DNA from: DAOTVC01 sp034437215
GTDB taxonomy: Bacteria > Chloroflexota > Anaerolineae > B4-G1 > SLSP01
Reading direction: 5' to 3'
Assembly: GCA_034437215.1 (NCBI GenBank)
Contig: DAOTVC010000144.1
Span: 1-33,173 of the forward strand
Length of the DNA stretch: 33,173 nt
Positions 14,650 to 22,644 of the stretch are shown here, piece by piece. The position numbers and the translations under genes are program-made. Below the pieces are notes generated by a model. The model made no database searches. It had not been told where the DNA came from and worked only from the letters and a program-made list of their open reading frames with translations. The first letter of the stretch is position 1; each line of letters opens with the position of its first letter.

Positions 14650-16064
14650 AGCGTCAGCCTCCGCGGGCGGTAGTAGACGCGGATCCCCAGCGTGCGCAGC
14701 ACCTCCGCCCCGCCCGTCCAGTTTGTAGCCAGGAAGTAGAGGCGCTGATCTCGGCCCGGCCAGAGCAGGATCCGGTTTCCCCGCCCCAGATAGTGACCCG
14801 TCTTGACGCCACCCGACGGGTAATTCTCGGTATAGAGCACGTTGTGGATCGAATCATCCACAATCTGCCGTTCGTAGGAGCTCCCGTAGCCCCGCGGATA
14901 CAAATACCGATAGCCGTCCAGGGGCGTCAGCTGCAGGAAGTCCAGGTTGAACGAACCACCGCCCGTCTCCCGGGCGTAGAGTGTGAGGTCCACCTGTTGC
15001 AGATCCGTCTCGGCGGGCAGCCAGGGCGGGATCTGCAGCACGCCCAGATCCTGCAGCGTCCCGCTGCCCAGCGTCACCTCCGCCGCCTCGGCGACCACTG
15101 TCAGCGGTGTTCCCGAGGGGAAGGTGATGCGCGGCGTGATCTTGGTCCCCGAAGGGCTCGTCGTGAAGCGGCCCCACAGTCGGAACCAGCCGCCGGCGCA
15201 GGCGCTTAGAAGCGCGGCACTCAACTGCCAGCGGATGGCCTGCGTCAACGTATCCCCCGTCCAGGAGACCGGTTGATACTGTCCGGCGCTGTAGGTGGAT
15301 ACATCTGGGGACGCCGGCGCCGCGCTGGCGCCTCCCGCCACGTAGTCGGCGTCCTCTCCCTCCAGGACGTGATCCAGGGTCGTGGGATAGGAGAAGATGT
15401 TGTGGGCTATGATGACGTCACCCAGGCGGGACGTGTCATTGTAGGTATTCATAATCACCAGTCGACATCCGGCCGGGAGGACGCCATCGACGTCGTCGCC
15501 ATCGATGGCCACGAAGTTTTCATTTCCGCTGTCGTAGTGGTTGTAAACTGTGATCCCGCTGACCCCTGAACCATGGGCGTTGGTCAGGCTCAGTTCACTC
15601 TCGGGGCCTTCCCAGTAAAACCGGCGCTTCCAGGCCACCGTGACCTGGATGGCGCCGGCGGCAAAGTAGGCCTCGCCGGCCGTCTCCTCGCTGGGCTGCA
15701 CGCTGCCTCGCAGGATCTCCGAGCGGTAGACGTCCCCGCTGTCGGCCTTGCGGTACTCTACGTAGACGCGCGCGCCCACCTTGCGCTCCTGGTAGCGGGC
15801 CGCCCCCTCCAGGAGCCGCTCCAGGTCGTGCAGCGTCGACTCCAGCGCGCTCCGCGAGGCGCCGGTGAGCACCAGGAGCAGGCTCTCCACCACGTTGCGC
15901 CGCGTGGCCTGAATCAGCTCTCCGCCGTCCCGCAGCGCCTCGGCCGTAAACTCCATCTCCGAGACGTCGGGTGTGCGGGGTACGTACTCCGCTCCGCCGT
16001 AGATGCCGTCGGAGCCGCCCGTGAGGTTGACCGTCGTCGTACCGTCGGTGATGCGTAGGATCAT
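14646..16064 (-). CDS. Distal tail (Dit-like) protein, 472 aa
   Basis: The first gene after the tape measure protein, the standard place for the distal tail protein. Residues 1-150 are beta-rich (MILRITDGTTTVNLTGG, VGARVYVEYRKADSGDVYRS, AIQVTVAWKRRFYWEGP) as in Dit hub rings. Residues 230-390 look like an added jelly-roll (VSWTGDTLTQAIRWQLSAAL to SFNLDFLQLTPLDGY), which in other phages binds carbohydrate. Its start overlaps the tape measure stop as ATGA. The longer length compared with usual Dit proteins (about 250 residues) is explained by this extra domain. Confidence 0.75.
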   Translation of the reverse strand: MILRITDGTTTVNLTGGSDGIYGGAEYVPRTPDVSEMEFTAEALRDGGELIQATRRNVVESLLLVLTGASRSALESTLHDLERLLEGAARYQERKVGARVYVEYRKADSGDVYRSEILRGSVQPSEETAGEAYFAAGAIQVTVAWKRRFYWEGPESELSLTNAHGSGVSGITVYNHYDSGNENFVAIDGDDVDGVLPAGCRLVIMNTYNDTSRLGDVIIAHNIFSYPTTLDHVLEGEDADYVAGGASAAPASPDVSTYSAGQYQPVSWTGDTLTQAIRWQLSAALLSACAGGWFRLWGRFTTSPSGTKITPRITFPSGTPLTVVAEAAEVTLGSGTLQDLGVLQIPPWLPAETDLQQVDLTLYARETGGGSFNLDFLQLTPLDGYRYLYPRGYGSSYERQIVDDSIHNVLYTENYPSGGVKTGHYLGRGNRILLWPGRDQRLYFLATNWTGGAEVLRTLGIRVYYRPRRLTL

Positions 16065-19021
16065 CGTCGTGACCTCATCAATTCTGCGACACGTCGCGCC
16101 AGGATCTCGACGTCCACCTCGTTCTGGGGGTAGGAACTCACCTCCACCTTGCGTTGGTCGTAGTAGGTGTTCCCCGCCGGGCCGCCCGTCGGGGAGAGTT
16201 GGGTCGGGGCGGCCCGCAGGGCCTGCAGGATCTCCGCCTGGGCCGCCAGGCCTGCTGTGTCCACCTGGGCTCCGATGGGGATGGGGTGATTGCCGGCCCA
16301 GGAGACCAGATCCTGGAGGGCGTAGTAGAAGCGGAAGTTGGGCGAGTTGAATCGGAACTCGTCAGGGATCCGGGAGTCGTCCACCTCGATCTCGATCGTC
16401 CACGCCTTCGAGGTCACCGACTCCAGCGCGTCCTCGATCTTGCCCACCTCCCCGGCCGCCGATACACTCTCGTTGCGGGTGGTCTCGGCCATGTGGAAGA
16501 TCGTGTTCTCCATCTCGGCGCCCCGGGTGGCCATCTCGTTCTTGCGGTGCTCCCAATCCGTGAGCATCTCCTCCGTCGCGGCGATCTCGTTATCCACCAG
16601 GGTATCCGTTTCGGTGCCGATGTTGGTCAGGAAGCCCACGATGTCGGACGCCGCCGTCTCCCCACCCGTGGACCAGTCGTCAAACATCGTCAGGAGACGG
16701 GTGGTGGCCACCTGGGTATCGTCGACCATGACGCCGAAATCCTCGGCAATCGCCGACTTCATGGTCAGCGCCTCGTCCTCCGTGATTTGTCCCAGCCCCT
16801 GCATCACGTCGGTCTGGTTCCAGAGCATCTGGGCCAGGGCCCGCTGCTGCTCCTGGTACATCTCCTCGTTGCCGGCCTTGTAAGCCGCCAGTGCTCCCTG
16901 CACCCCTTGCTCCACGCTGCCGGCGAAACTTTGCCAGGCCGTCTTTTGCGCCTCGGCCATCCGTTCAGCATCCGCCGAGGCTTGAGCGCTCAACCGCGCC
17001 GCCTCGGCCCCCGCCGCCATCCCTTCCTGGGCCCGCTGCCAGCTCCAACCGGCGTCTTCCGCCGCCCCGCCGCTGCGTTCCGCGGCGAATGCCTGCCGGC
17101 CCAGGATCTCGATGGAGTGCTCGGCGACGTAATTGGCGTCCTGCACCCGCTGCCCGTACTTGCCATATGACCAGGATGCTTCCTCGACCTCCCGGTTCAC
17201 ACGCTCGACGGCTAGGCGATAGTCCTCATAACCGCGGGCCGTATCGAGAAGCTGGTCGTGCAACACGCCGGTGTCGGCTTGCAGCGCCTTTTGCTCGCGC
17301 ACCAAGCCGACCGCCACCCTCGTCAGCCAGTCTCCTGACTCCGCCGTCTCATCCAGCGCGCCACTCAACTCCGCCTGCTTCGCCGTGTAGGCATCGACCA
17401 GCTCCGTGGCGCTCCCCACCTCACGGGCCTGATCTGTTAGATATTGGGTCCACTCGTCGGTGGCTTCCGCCGTCTCCTGCTGGAGTTCGTTGTGAAACTC
17501 AATCGATTTATTCACGGCAGCGATGGAGAGGGTCAGCGCTGCCAGGCCCACCACGATGGGCCCCAGGGCCGCCGACCAACCCAGTGTCGCCACCTCGGCC
17601 GCACCGGCCCCCTGTTTCATCAGCTGAATTCCGACCACCGCGTCGGAGAGTGCCGTCGACAAGCCAGATGCTACAGGCGCCAGGGTGGTCATGGCGGATC
17701 GCAAGGCGCTAAATCCGGCAACGAGCCCGGTCATCTGCGTAGCCGTGCTTACCACCACGGGATCCAGTCGGCCCAGCCAGTCGACCGTCGCCGCAATCCC
17801 GTCAGCGACGTCGCCGAAGAAAGCCACCACCGCGGGGCCGTGCTCGTCGACCATCGCGGTCATGGTCTCGGTGGCCTCCCGCCAGAGCGGGATGAACTCC
17901 TCGCTCACGCGGATCTTCAGCGTCTCCAGGCTGCCCTCGAGGGCCTCCTGCGCCCCGGCCAGCGTGTCGGTGCGCGCTGCCGCCACCTCTGCCGCCGTGC
18001 TGGCATTGCGCGTCGCCTCCGCCATCGCATCCCAACCCGTGCGCCCCTCGGCCAGCAGCGTGTTCAACGCCTTCTGCCCGTAGGAGCCGGCCACGGTAAG
18101 GACGTAATAGTCCCGCTGCTCCTGGGTCATCCCTGCCAGCGCGTTCTCCAGGTCTCCCAGAATATCGGGGAAGGCCCGCATGTTTCCCTGGGCGTCGTAG
18201 AGTTCGACATTGAGGGCGTCCCAGGCCCCCTGCACCTCATCGGTATTGCGCAGCATATTGGTGAGCATGCTCTTGAGCGCCGTCCCGGCCTCGGCGCCCT
18301 GGATCCCCCGGGTCGAGAGCAGCGCCAGGGCGTTGTTGGTCTCCTGGAGTTCCCAGCCGAAGGCGGCCGCTGTAGGTCCGATATTCTCCAACGCCTCGAC
18401 CAGGTCCTCCACCTCCGCTACACTGGCGTCGGCCGTCTGGACGAAGTTGTCGGCGATCTCCGTCGCCTCGTCGGCGCTCAGGCCGAACGTCTTCATGGAG
18501 ACCGCCACCGAGTCGGAGGCCTGCGCCAGGTCCAGGGCACTGGCGGCCTGCAGGTCGATGGAGGCCCGCAGGGCGCCGCCCAGTTCGACCGTACCCGCCA
18601 TGTAGCCCTGCATGTCGCCGAAGGCCTCGTTGACCGACAATCCGCTCTTGAAGAGCCCCGTCATGGCGTCGGCCGCCTGGGTGGCGTCGATGCCCACCAA
18701 ACGGGTGTCCTCCCCCACCAGGAGGGCCATGCCGTGCAGGTCGTCGAGGGAGGCGACTGCAGGATCCACGGCCATGGACATGATGGCCATCTGCGACTCG
18801 AAGCCGGTCCCCAGGACCTTGGTCTCCTGGTAGAGCTCGCCCATGCCGCTGATCAACCGGGAGATGCCCTGGGCCGCCAGGTTGCCGATCGTGTACTGAA
18901 AGACGCGCTGCACCGAGGTCTCCAGCCCACCCAGCGCGTTCTGCGCCTGCCGGGTCCCCTTGTGGACTCCGGAGGCGTCGAGGACGACCTGCCCGTAGGC
19001 GCTCCCCAATTGAATCGCCAC
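16061..19021 (-). CDS. Tail tape measure protein, 986 aa
   Basis: GTG start at 19021. The N-terminal 100-350 residues carry the TP901-type tape measure core (GFESQMAIMSMAVD, ADNFVQTADASVAEVEDLVEALENIGP, NALALLSTRGIQGAEAGTALKSML). A hydrophobic patch at about 480 (ALGPIVVGLAALTLSIAAV) is the usual membrane-active segment. Long helices with coiled-coil character follow. The protein fixes tail length; at about 0.15 nm per residue the tail would be near 150 nm, a rule-of-thumb estimate. Its longest reading-frame shadow is on the opposite strand. Confidence 0.95.
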   Translation of the reverse strand: MAIQLGSAYGQVVLDASGVHKGTRQAQNALGGLETSVQRVFQYTIGNLAAQGISRLISGMGELYQETKVLGTGFESQMAIMSMAVDPAVASLDDLHGMALLVGEDTRLVGIDATQAADAMTGLFKSGLSVNEAFGDMQGYMAGTVELGGALRASIDLQAASALDLAQASDSVAVSMKTFGLSADEATEIADNFVQTADASVAEVEDLVEALENIGPTAAAFGWELQETNNALALLSTRGIQGAEAGTALKSMLTNMLRNTDEVQGAWDALNVELYDAQGNMRAFPDILGDLENALAGMTQEQRDYYVLTVAGSYGQKALNTLLAEGRTGWDAMAEATRNASTAAEVAAARTDTLAGAQEALEGSLETLKIRVSEEFIPLWREATETMTAMVDEHGPAVVAFFGDVADGIAATVDWLGRLDPVVVSTATQMTGLVAGFSALRSAMTTLAPVASGLSTALSDAVVGIQLMKQGAGAAEVATLGWSAALGPIVVGLAALTLSIAAVNKSIEFHNELQQETAEATDEWTQYLTDQAREVGSATELVDAYTAKQAELSGALDETAESGDWLTRVAVGLVREQKALQADTGVLHDQLLDTARGYEDYRLAVERVNREVEEASWSYGKYGQRVQDANYVAEHSIEILGRQAFAAERSGGAAEDAGWSWQRAQEGMAAGAEAARLSAQASADAERMAEAQKTAWQSFAGSVEQGVQGALAAYKAGNEEMYQEQQRALAQMLWNQTDVMQGLGQITEDEALTMKSAIAEDFGVMVDDTQVATTRLLTMFDDWSTGGETAASDIVGFLTNIGTETDTLVDNEIAATEEMLTDWEHRKNEMATRGAEMENTIFHMAETTRNESVSAAGEVGKIEDALESVTSKAWTIEIEVDDSRIPDEFRFNSPNFRFYYALQDLVSWAGNHPIPIGAQVDTAGLAAQAEILQALRAAPTQLSPTGGPAGNTYYDQRKVEVSSYPQNEVDVEILARRVAELMRSRR

Positions 19022-19126
19022 TACCGCTAACCCCCTTTGTTGGACGTTTTGTCACCCTGGAGGGGCCAGAACGCACCCTCCAGGGTCCCCATCTGGGTTG
19101 AAAAACGTCCGTTATCCCTTCCCATC
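19022..19126. promoter_or_regulatory. Structured gap with nested hairpin before tape measure gene
   Basis: On the minus strand GGACGTTTT and AAAACGTCC bracket an inner stem CCCTGGAGGG/CCCTCCAGGG. The outer left arm extends into the 17-base ATAACGGACGTTTTTCA (19115-19099), also found at 11076. The RNA could fold into one long structured hairpin between the chaperone and tape measure genes, possibly an attenuator lowering tape measure expression. Confidence 0.65.
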
Positions 19127-19772
19127 TCACCAGATCCCACTCTCGGGGACCCGGAACTTCCGCGCCCGCCCGCGTAACGGGACGAACCGGTCCGGTCGCT
19201 GGCCCGCCGCCGGCGCCTTACCTTTGCGCTCCCGGAGATCTTTCCCGGCCACCACCACACAGGCCAGATCCAGTTGGTAGGCGACCCAGTTGTCCTCGAC
19301 GCCGAGGATCTCGCTGGGCCGCCTGCCGTACCGGTGCCCGATGGCATCCAGGGCCCGAAGGTTATCCGGATTCCGGGCGAAAGGTGGCCAGCGCTCCCGG
19401 CCGGTTGGCCCAGTTGTAGATGGCGAGGCGGTCCACCAGGGGCAGCTCCTCGAGACCCACGTGGGTCTCGCTGGCCTCCTCGGCGAGCGGTGGGTCGACC
19501 ACCACACTGCGAACCACCAGGTTGACCACCTTGCCGAACTCCGGCACGTCCTTGACCTGCAGGACGTGATCCTGCTTGTCGAAGACCTGGTCCACCAGCC
19601 CTACCAGCGGCGCGGGGATGGCCCCTTGCTCCGCCAGATCCATCAGGCTCACCCGCCGCACCTTGATGTGCAGGCCCGTGGGCGTGACGAAGTCCTCCCC
19701 CTGCCGGCGGCGCGCACGCCAGGCGGCGAGCGTGTTATCCTGTTTCTCTGCTTTCTCTGCTTCGTGACTCAT
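19127..19772 (-). CDS. Tail assembly chaperones, short form and frameshift fusion
   Basis: The short form starts at 19772 (MSHEAEKAEKQ) with AAGGAG upstream and stops at 19362 after 136 residues. A second open frame, offset by +1, ends at 19127 and has good protein character from PDNLRALDAIGHRYGRRP onward (SEILGVEDNWVAYQLDLA). This is the G/GT pattern: ribosomes shift frame to add a C-terminal domain, and both forms chaperone the tape measure protein. The likely slip is on ACC-TTT-CGC (TTT at 19382-19380), where a P-site tRNA-Phe can re-pair +1 on TTC; that would give a fusion of about 214 residues. A -2 shift would give the same frame. Confidence 0.8.
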
Positions 19773-19797
19773 AGTCTGCTCCTTGTCGTTGTGAGGA

Positions 19798-20325
19798 TTA
19801 CGTTTCCGGTAAGTCGTCCGCCGTCTCGTTCTGGACGATGTCCCAGATGCCGTTGGTGCCGTCGTCAATGCAGATGATCGAGCCGGCGTTGGACATCAGA
19901 AACTCTCCGTCGGCCAGGTTGCCCTCGAGGCCGTCGGTCAGCTTGCACTTGTAGAGCTTCACGTGGACGTCGTCGTCCCCGTCGCCCAGGCTCTTGCCGT
20001 AGACCTTGAAGTAGGGTAGGCGCTCGGCGCCGCTCCCCGTCAGGGTGTTGACGCGGTTGGGCGTGCTCCCGCTCTCGGAGGCCGTCCGTCCGGTCATCAG
20101 GGCGTAGGCCTCCAGGGAGATGCCGCCAGCCTCGAGCGAGGCCTCCACCGCATCCACCTCCGAGACCACCGCCACCGTCTTGCCGTCGCCGCGCAACTCA
20201 CCGCTCACCAGTCGCTCCTTGAACTGTAGCGTCTGGGCGTAGGGGAGATCCACCTGGGAATCCCCTGCCATGTTCGTCAACTTCAGGTCGTGGAGCCCAA
20301 AGGGCTTCTCGCCATATCCACTCAT
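19798..20325 (-). CDS. Major tail tube protein, 175 aa
   Basis: Size, position just before the chaperones, and sequence fit a siphophage tail tube protein: a beta-rich body with YGEKPFGLHDLKLTN at the N-terminus, SGELRGDGKTVAVVSEVDAVEASLEAG in the middle, and YFKVYGKSLGDGDDDVHVKLYKCKL near the C-terminus. It polymerises around the tape measure. The start overlaps the sulfotransferase stop as ATGA, so its translation depends in part on that gene. Confidence 0.88.
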   Translation of the reverse strand: MSGYGEKPFGLHDLKLTNMAGDSQVDLPYAQTLQFKERLVSGELRGDGKTVAVVSEVDAVEASLEAGGISLEAYALMTGRTASESGSTPNRVNTLTGSGAERLPYFKVYGKSLGDGDDDVHVKLYKCKLTDGLEGNLADGEFLMSNAGSIICIDDGTNGIWDIVQNETADDLPET

Positions 20326-21215
20326 GATGCGTCCTCCTCTGTCTCAGGTTGAATGATCTTTTGGGCCGCACGGACCCACGTCGTCAACTGCTTCCGGCCC
20401 AGCGAGGTCCTGCTCGCCAGAGCCCGGATCTCCTCGGCGCTCAAGTCCGCCAGAGCGGCCAGGCTCGCCACGCCGCCCAACGCCAATAGCCCCACGGTAT
20501 GAGGCCCGATCCCTTTGAGGGCGAGCAAGGGCTCGTCCTCCGCCACGGCGAAGGGCTCCGGAGAGGTCAGGAGCTCCGCCGCCAGGGCCGCGTCGGCCAC
20601 CTCCTGCACAAAGTCCGTCGCCCGGCTCCACTCGTGGCCGGCGATCAACCGCCGGGTTACCCGGCTGCCCTGCCATGTTATCCGCACTCCGTCACCTCCT
20701 GAATTCTGATCTTCGTAGGCCGCGTTCCCGTCGTAGATCGCCGGCCGGCGCGCCGGCGTCGGCAACCCCAACTGCTCACACAGCCAGGGGATCACCGTCT
20801 CCGGGCGCTGCACCAAACCCTCGTAGCCGACCACCTGGTAGTCGCCACCTTGCTCCTCGAGGGCCGCAAAGATACGCCGGTACGCCTCTTGGAGATGTGC
20901 CAGGGCCTCCGCCTCATCATGGGCGTGCCCATGGCGCACCTGGGAGCGGGCCGTGGCCCACCAGTCGCGGGTCGTCACCACCACAGTGACCGCGTAGCCT
21001 GCCTCGCCCAGATAGCCGAGCAGCTCCTTCAGGAGCGGCCACGTGTCGCCGTGGGGGAAACTCCGCCGCCAGACAATCGGCGTCTCCCCCTCCGGTAGCC
21101 GGGTGTCCCAGCGCTGGGCGTGCCCACGGTCACCCCGGCACCCTGCCGCCAGCAGGATCTGGGTTACCAGCCGCGTGCCCGTGCTCTCGGCGCCGGCCAC
21201 CAGGTAGGCTCTCAC
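20322..21215 (-). CDS. Sulfotransferase with C-terminal helix-hairpin-helix domain, 297 aa
   Basis: The GTG at 21215 overlaps the glycosyltransferase stop as GTGA. Residues 7-16 (AGAESTGTRL) are the 5'-phosphosulfate P-loop; R83 and S91 in VTTRDWWATARSQV are the 3'-phosphate binding pair; YEGLVQRPETVIPWLCEQLG at 131-150 is the typical helix before the C-terminus. Such enzymes move sulfate from PAPS to sugars, peptides or lipids. Residues 230-287 form a separate HhH domain (LLALKGIGPHTVGLLALGGV, RTSLGRKQLTTWVRAAQ). The fusion is odd, since HhH domains usually bind DNA or proteins; here it may tether the enzyme to another HhH virion protein. Substrate unknown. Confidence 0.88.
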   Translation of the reverse strand: MRAYLVAGAESTGTRLVTQILLAAGCRGDRGHAQRWDTRLPEGETPIVWRRSFPHGDTWPLLKELLGYLGEAGYAVTVVVTTRDWWATARSQVRHGHAHDEAEALAHLQEAYRRIFAALEEQGGDYQVVGYEGLVQRPETVIPWLCEQLGLPTPARRPAIYDGNAAYEDQNSGGDGVRITWQGSRVTRRLIAGHEWSRATDFVQEVADAALAAELLTSPEPFAVAEDEPLLALKGIGPHTVGLLALGGVASLAALADLSAEEIRALASRTSLGRKQLTTWVRAAQKIIQPETEEDAS

Positions 21216-22207
21216 GTGAGTACCTCGTCCACGGCTGCGGTCACACCATCCGCCATGCGCTCCCACGTCCGGGTGGCCAGCCACGCCGCCGCTCGCTTCC
21301 CTATCCCTGTGGCCTCCTCAGCATGCTCATAGCACCAGCGCAGCAGGTGCACCAGGTGCTCCTCGTCCGGCTCCGCCCACTGACCCAGATCCTCACGCTC
21401 CCAGACGCCGTGGTCGGCCGGTGCCAGGCGCGCCACCCGCAGGGGGATCCCCCACTGCTCCAGGTTCTCGGCCGTCCCGCTCCAGTCCGTTACGATCGCC
21501 GGCAGTCCCGTCGCCGCCGCCTCTCGCGGCGGCAGCCCCCAGCCCTCGCCCCGCGTGGGGAAGACGAAGCAGTTCGCCCCCCACAGCAGGAGTCGCCACT
21601 GGCTGTGCAGCAAGCGCCCATGGATGAGGGTCACGTTGGCGTCCTGCGCTCCCTGCAGCCCGTCGGGCATCTCGCGGAAGTGCAGCACCAGCCGCACCTC
21701 CCGGCTATCGCCAAAGGCCCTCCGGAAAGCCCGGTAGGCCAGATCCCAGCCCTTGCGGCGGTCAGGCGTGCCGCTCCACAGGAACGTATAGGGACGCTCG
21801 TCGGGCGGGCGACTCAGCAGCGGATACTCACGGCGGTCGATCCCCAACGGCGCCGTAAAGAGGGGGGCACGCACCCCGCAGCGGCGGAAGACCTCCACGT
21901 TCCAGGTCGTCGGCACGATGCAGCCCGCCAGGGCATTGAGGATCTCGGGCCAGTAGCCGGGTATCCGGTCCGCCTCGAACATCGTCAGGAGCATCGTCTC
22001 CTCGGGCACGTACTTGAGATTGGTTTCTCGCAACCACTCGGGAGATGCGGCCACCACCGTAGGGCCGTGCAAAACGATCTCATGCTCCTTGAGCGGGGCG
22101 AGGTTGCGTACAAGGCCCCCCCGGCGTCGCAGCACCTCGCTCAACTTCAGGTTCATGTAACCGTAGCCGTCGTAACGGCAGATATTACCGACCAGCGTGA
22201 AGGTCAT
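21212..22207 (-). CDS. GT4-type glycosyltransferase, 331 aa
   Basis: Two Rossmann halves are seen, with the C-terminal donor-binding region intact: GTPDRRKGWDLAYRAF at about 146-161, FPTRGEGWGLPPREAAATGLP at 216-236 in two parts, with the E221-x7-E229 pair of GT-B retaining enzymes. It uses a nucleotide sugar to glycosylate an acceptor in the cytoplasm. There is no signal or membrane segment. It is coupled by four-base overlaps to the tail terminator upstream and the sulfotransferase downstream, all in the late operon, so it is made together with virion proteins. Tail tube or fibre proteins are the closest candidates for acceptor. Confidence 0.9.
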   Translation of the reverse strand: MTFTLVGNICRYDGYGYMNLKLSEVLRRRGGLVRNLAPLKEHEIVLHGPTVVAASPEWLRETNLKYVPEETMLLTMFEADRIPGYWPEILNALAGCIVPTTWNVEVFRRCGVRAPLFTAPLGIDRREYPLLSRPPDERPYTFLWSGTPDRRKGWDLAYRAFRRAFGDSREVRLVLHFREMPDGLQGAQDANVTLIHGRLLHSQWRLLLWGANCFVFPTRGEGWGLPPREAAATGLPAIVTDWSGTAENLEQWGIPLRVARLAPADHGVWEREDLGQWAEPDEEHLVHLLRWCYEHAEEATGIGKRAAAWLATRTWERMADGVTAAVDEVLT

Positions 22208-22614
22208 ACTCGCCTCCGGGTGATGGCGTAGCGACTGTAGGCCATGTCGGCATCCAGGGCCTCGTCTCGGGCGTCTCGTAGGTCGTCGGCGTGCCGCACC
22301 TCCCAGACCGCTTGCGCGCTGAACTTATGGCGATTCAGGAGAACGTAGGCCCGCGCCAGGGCGGGGTCGATGGCGTCGTAGCCCCGTCGCTGGTAGAAGT
22401 AGAGCACCAGGTACTGGCGACTGGAGTCGGTATAGGGGCCGGTGGAGGTCTCATTCTCGATCCTTACCAGCACGCAGGGTAGCAGTTCACCGCCCGCGTC
22501 GAAGGCGCTCGGCGCCTCCTGCCGGTTGATCTCCACACTCGTGTGCACGCCGCCGGTCAGCGTCGCCAGGAGCGTGGCATCCGCTTCCAGGTAGGCCTTG
22601 ACCGTTGCTTTCAT
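22204..22614 (-). CDS. Tail terminator/completion protein, 136 aa
   Basis: Size, fold impression and location between head genes and tail tube fit a tail terminator (gpU-like or DUF3168-like): MKATVKAYLEADATLLATLTGG at the N-terminus, then strands PCVLVRIENETS and QYLVLYFYQRRG and a helix ALARAYVLLNRHKF. These proteins form a ring capping the tail tube for joining to the head. The start has only GAGAGG directly before it; the stop overlaps the glycosyltransferase ATG. Confidence 0.75.
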   Translation of the reverse strand: MKATVKAYLEADATLLATLTGGVHTSVEINRQEAPSAFDAGGELLPCVLVRIENETSTGPYTDSSRQYLVLYFYQRRGYDAIDPALARAYVLLNRHKFSAQAVWEVRHADDLRDARDEALDADMAYSRYAITRRRV

Positions 22615-22626
22615 CCTCTCACCCCT

Positions 22627-22644
22627 TGAATACGCGCGTATTCA
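22627..22644. repeat. Second copy of palindrome TGAATACGCGCGTATTCA
   Basis: An exact 18-base palindrome identical to the core at 9425-9446. It lies in the 27-base gap between the MuF-like gene and the tail terminator gene and overlaps the stop codon of the former. Confidence 0.85.

Noticed and set aside
17444..19030. 528-residue open frame on plus strand
   Set aside because: Antisense to the tape measure gene; composition rich in Gly, Arg and His is typical of high-GC reverse-frame shadows and lacks domain signs.
20322..22207. Recent cargo (moron) with own promoter and terminator
   Set aside because: Four-base overlaps on both sides and no separate promoter or terminator show it is built into the late operon.
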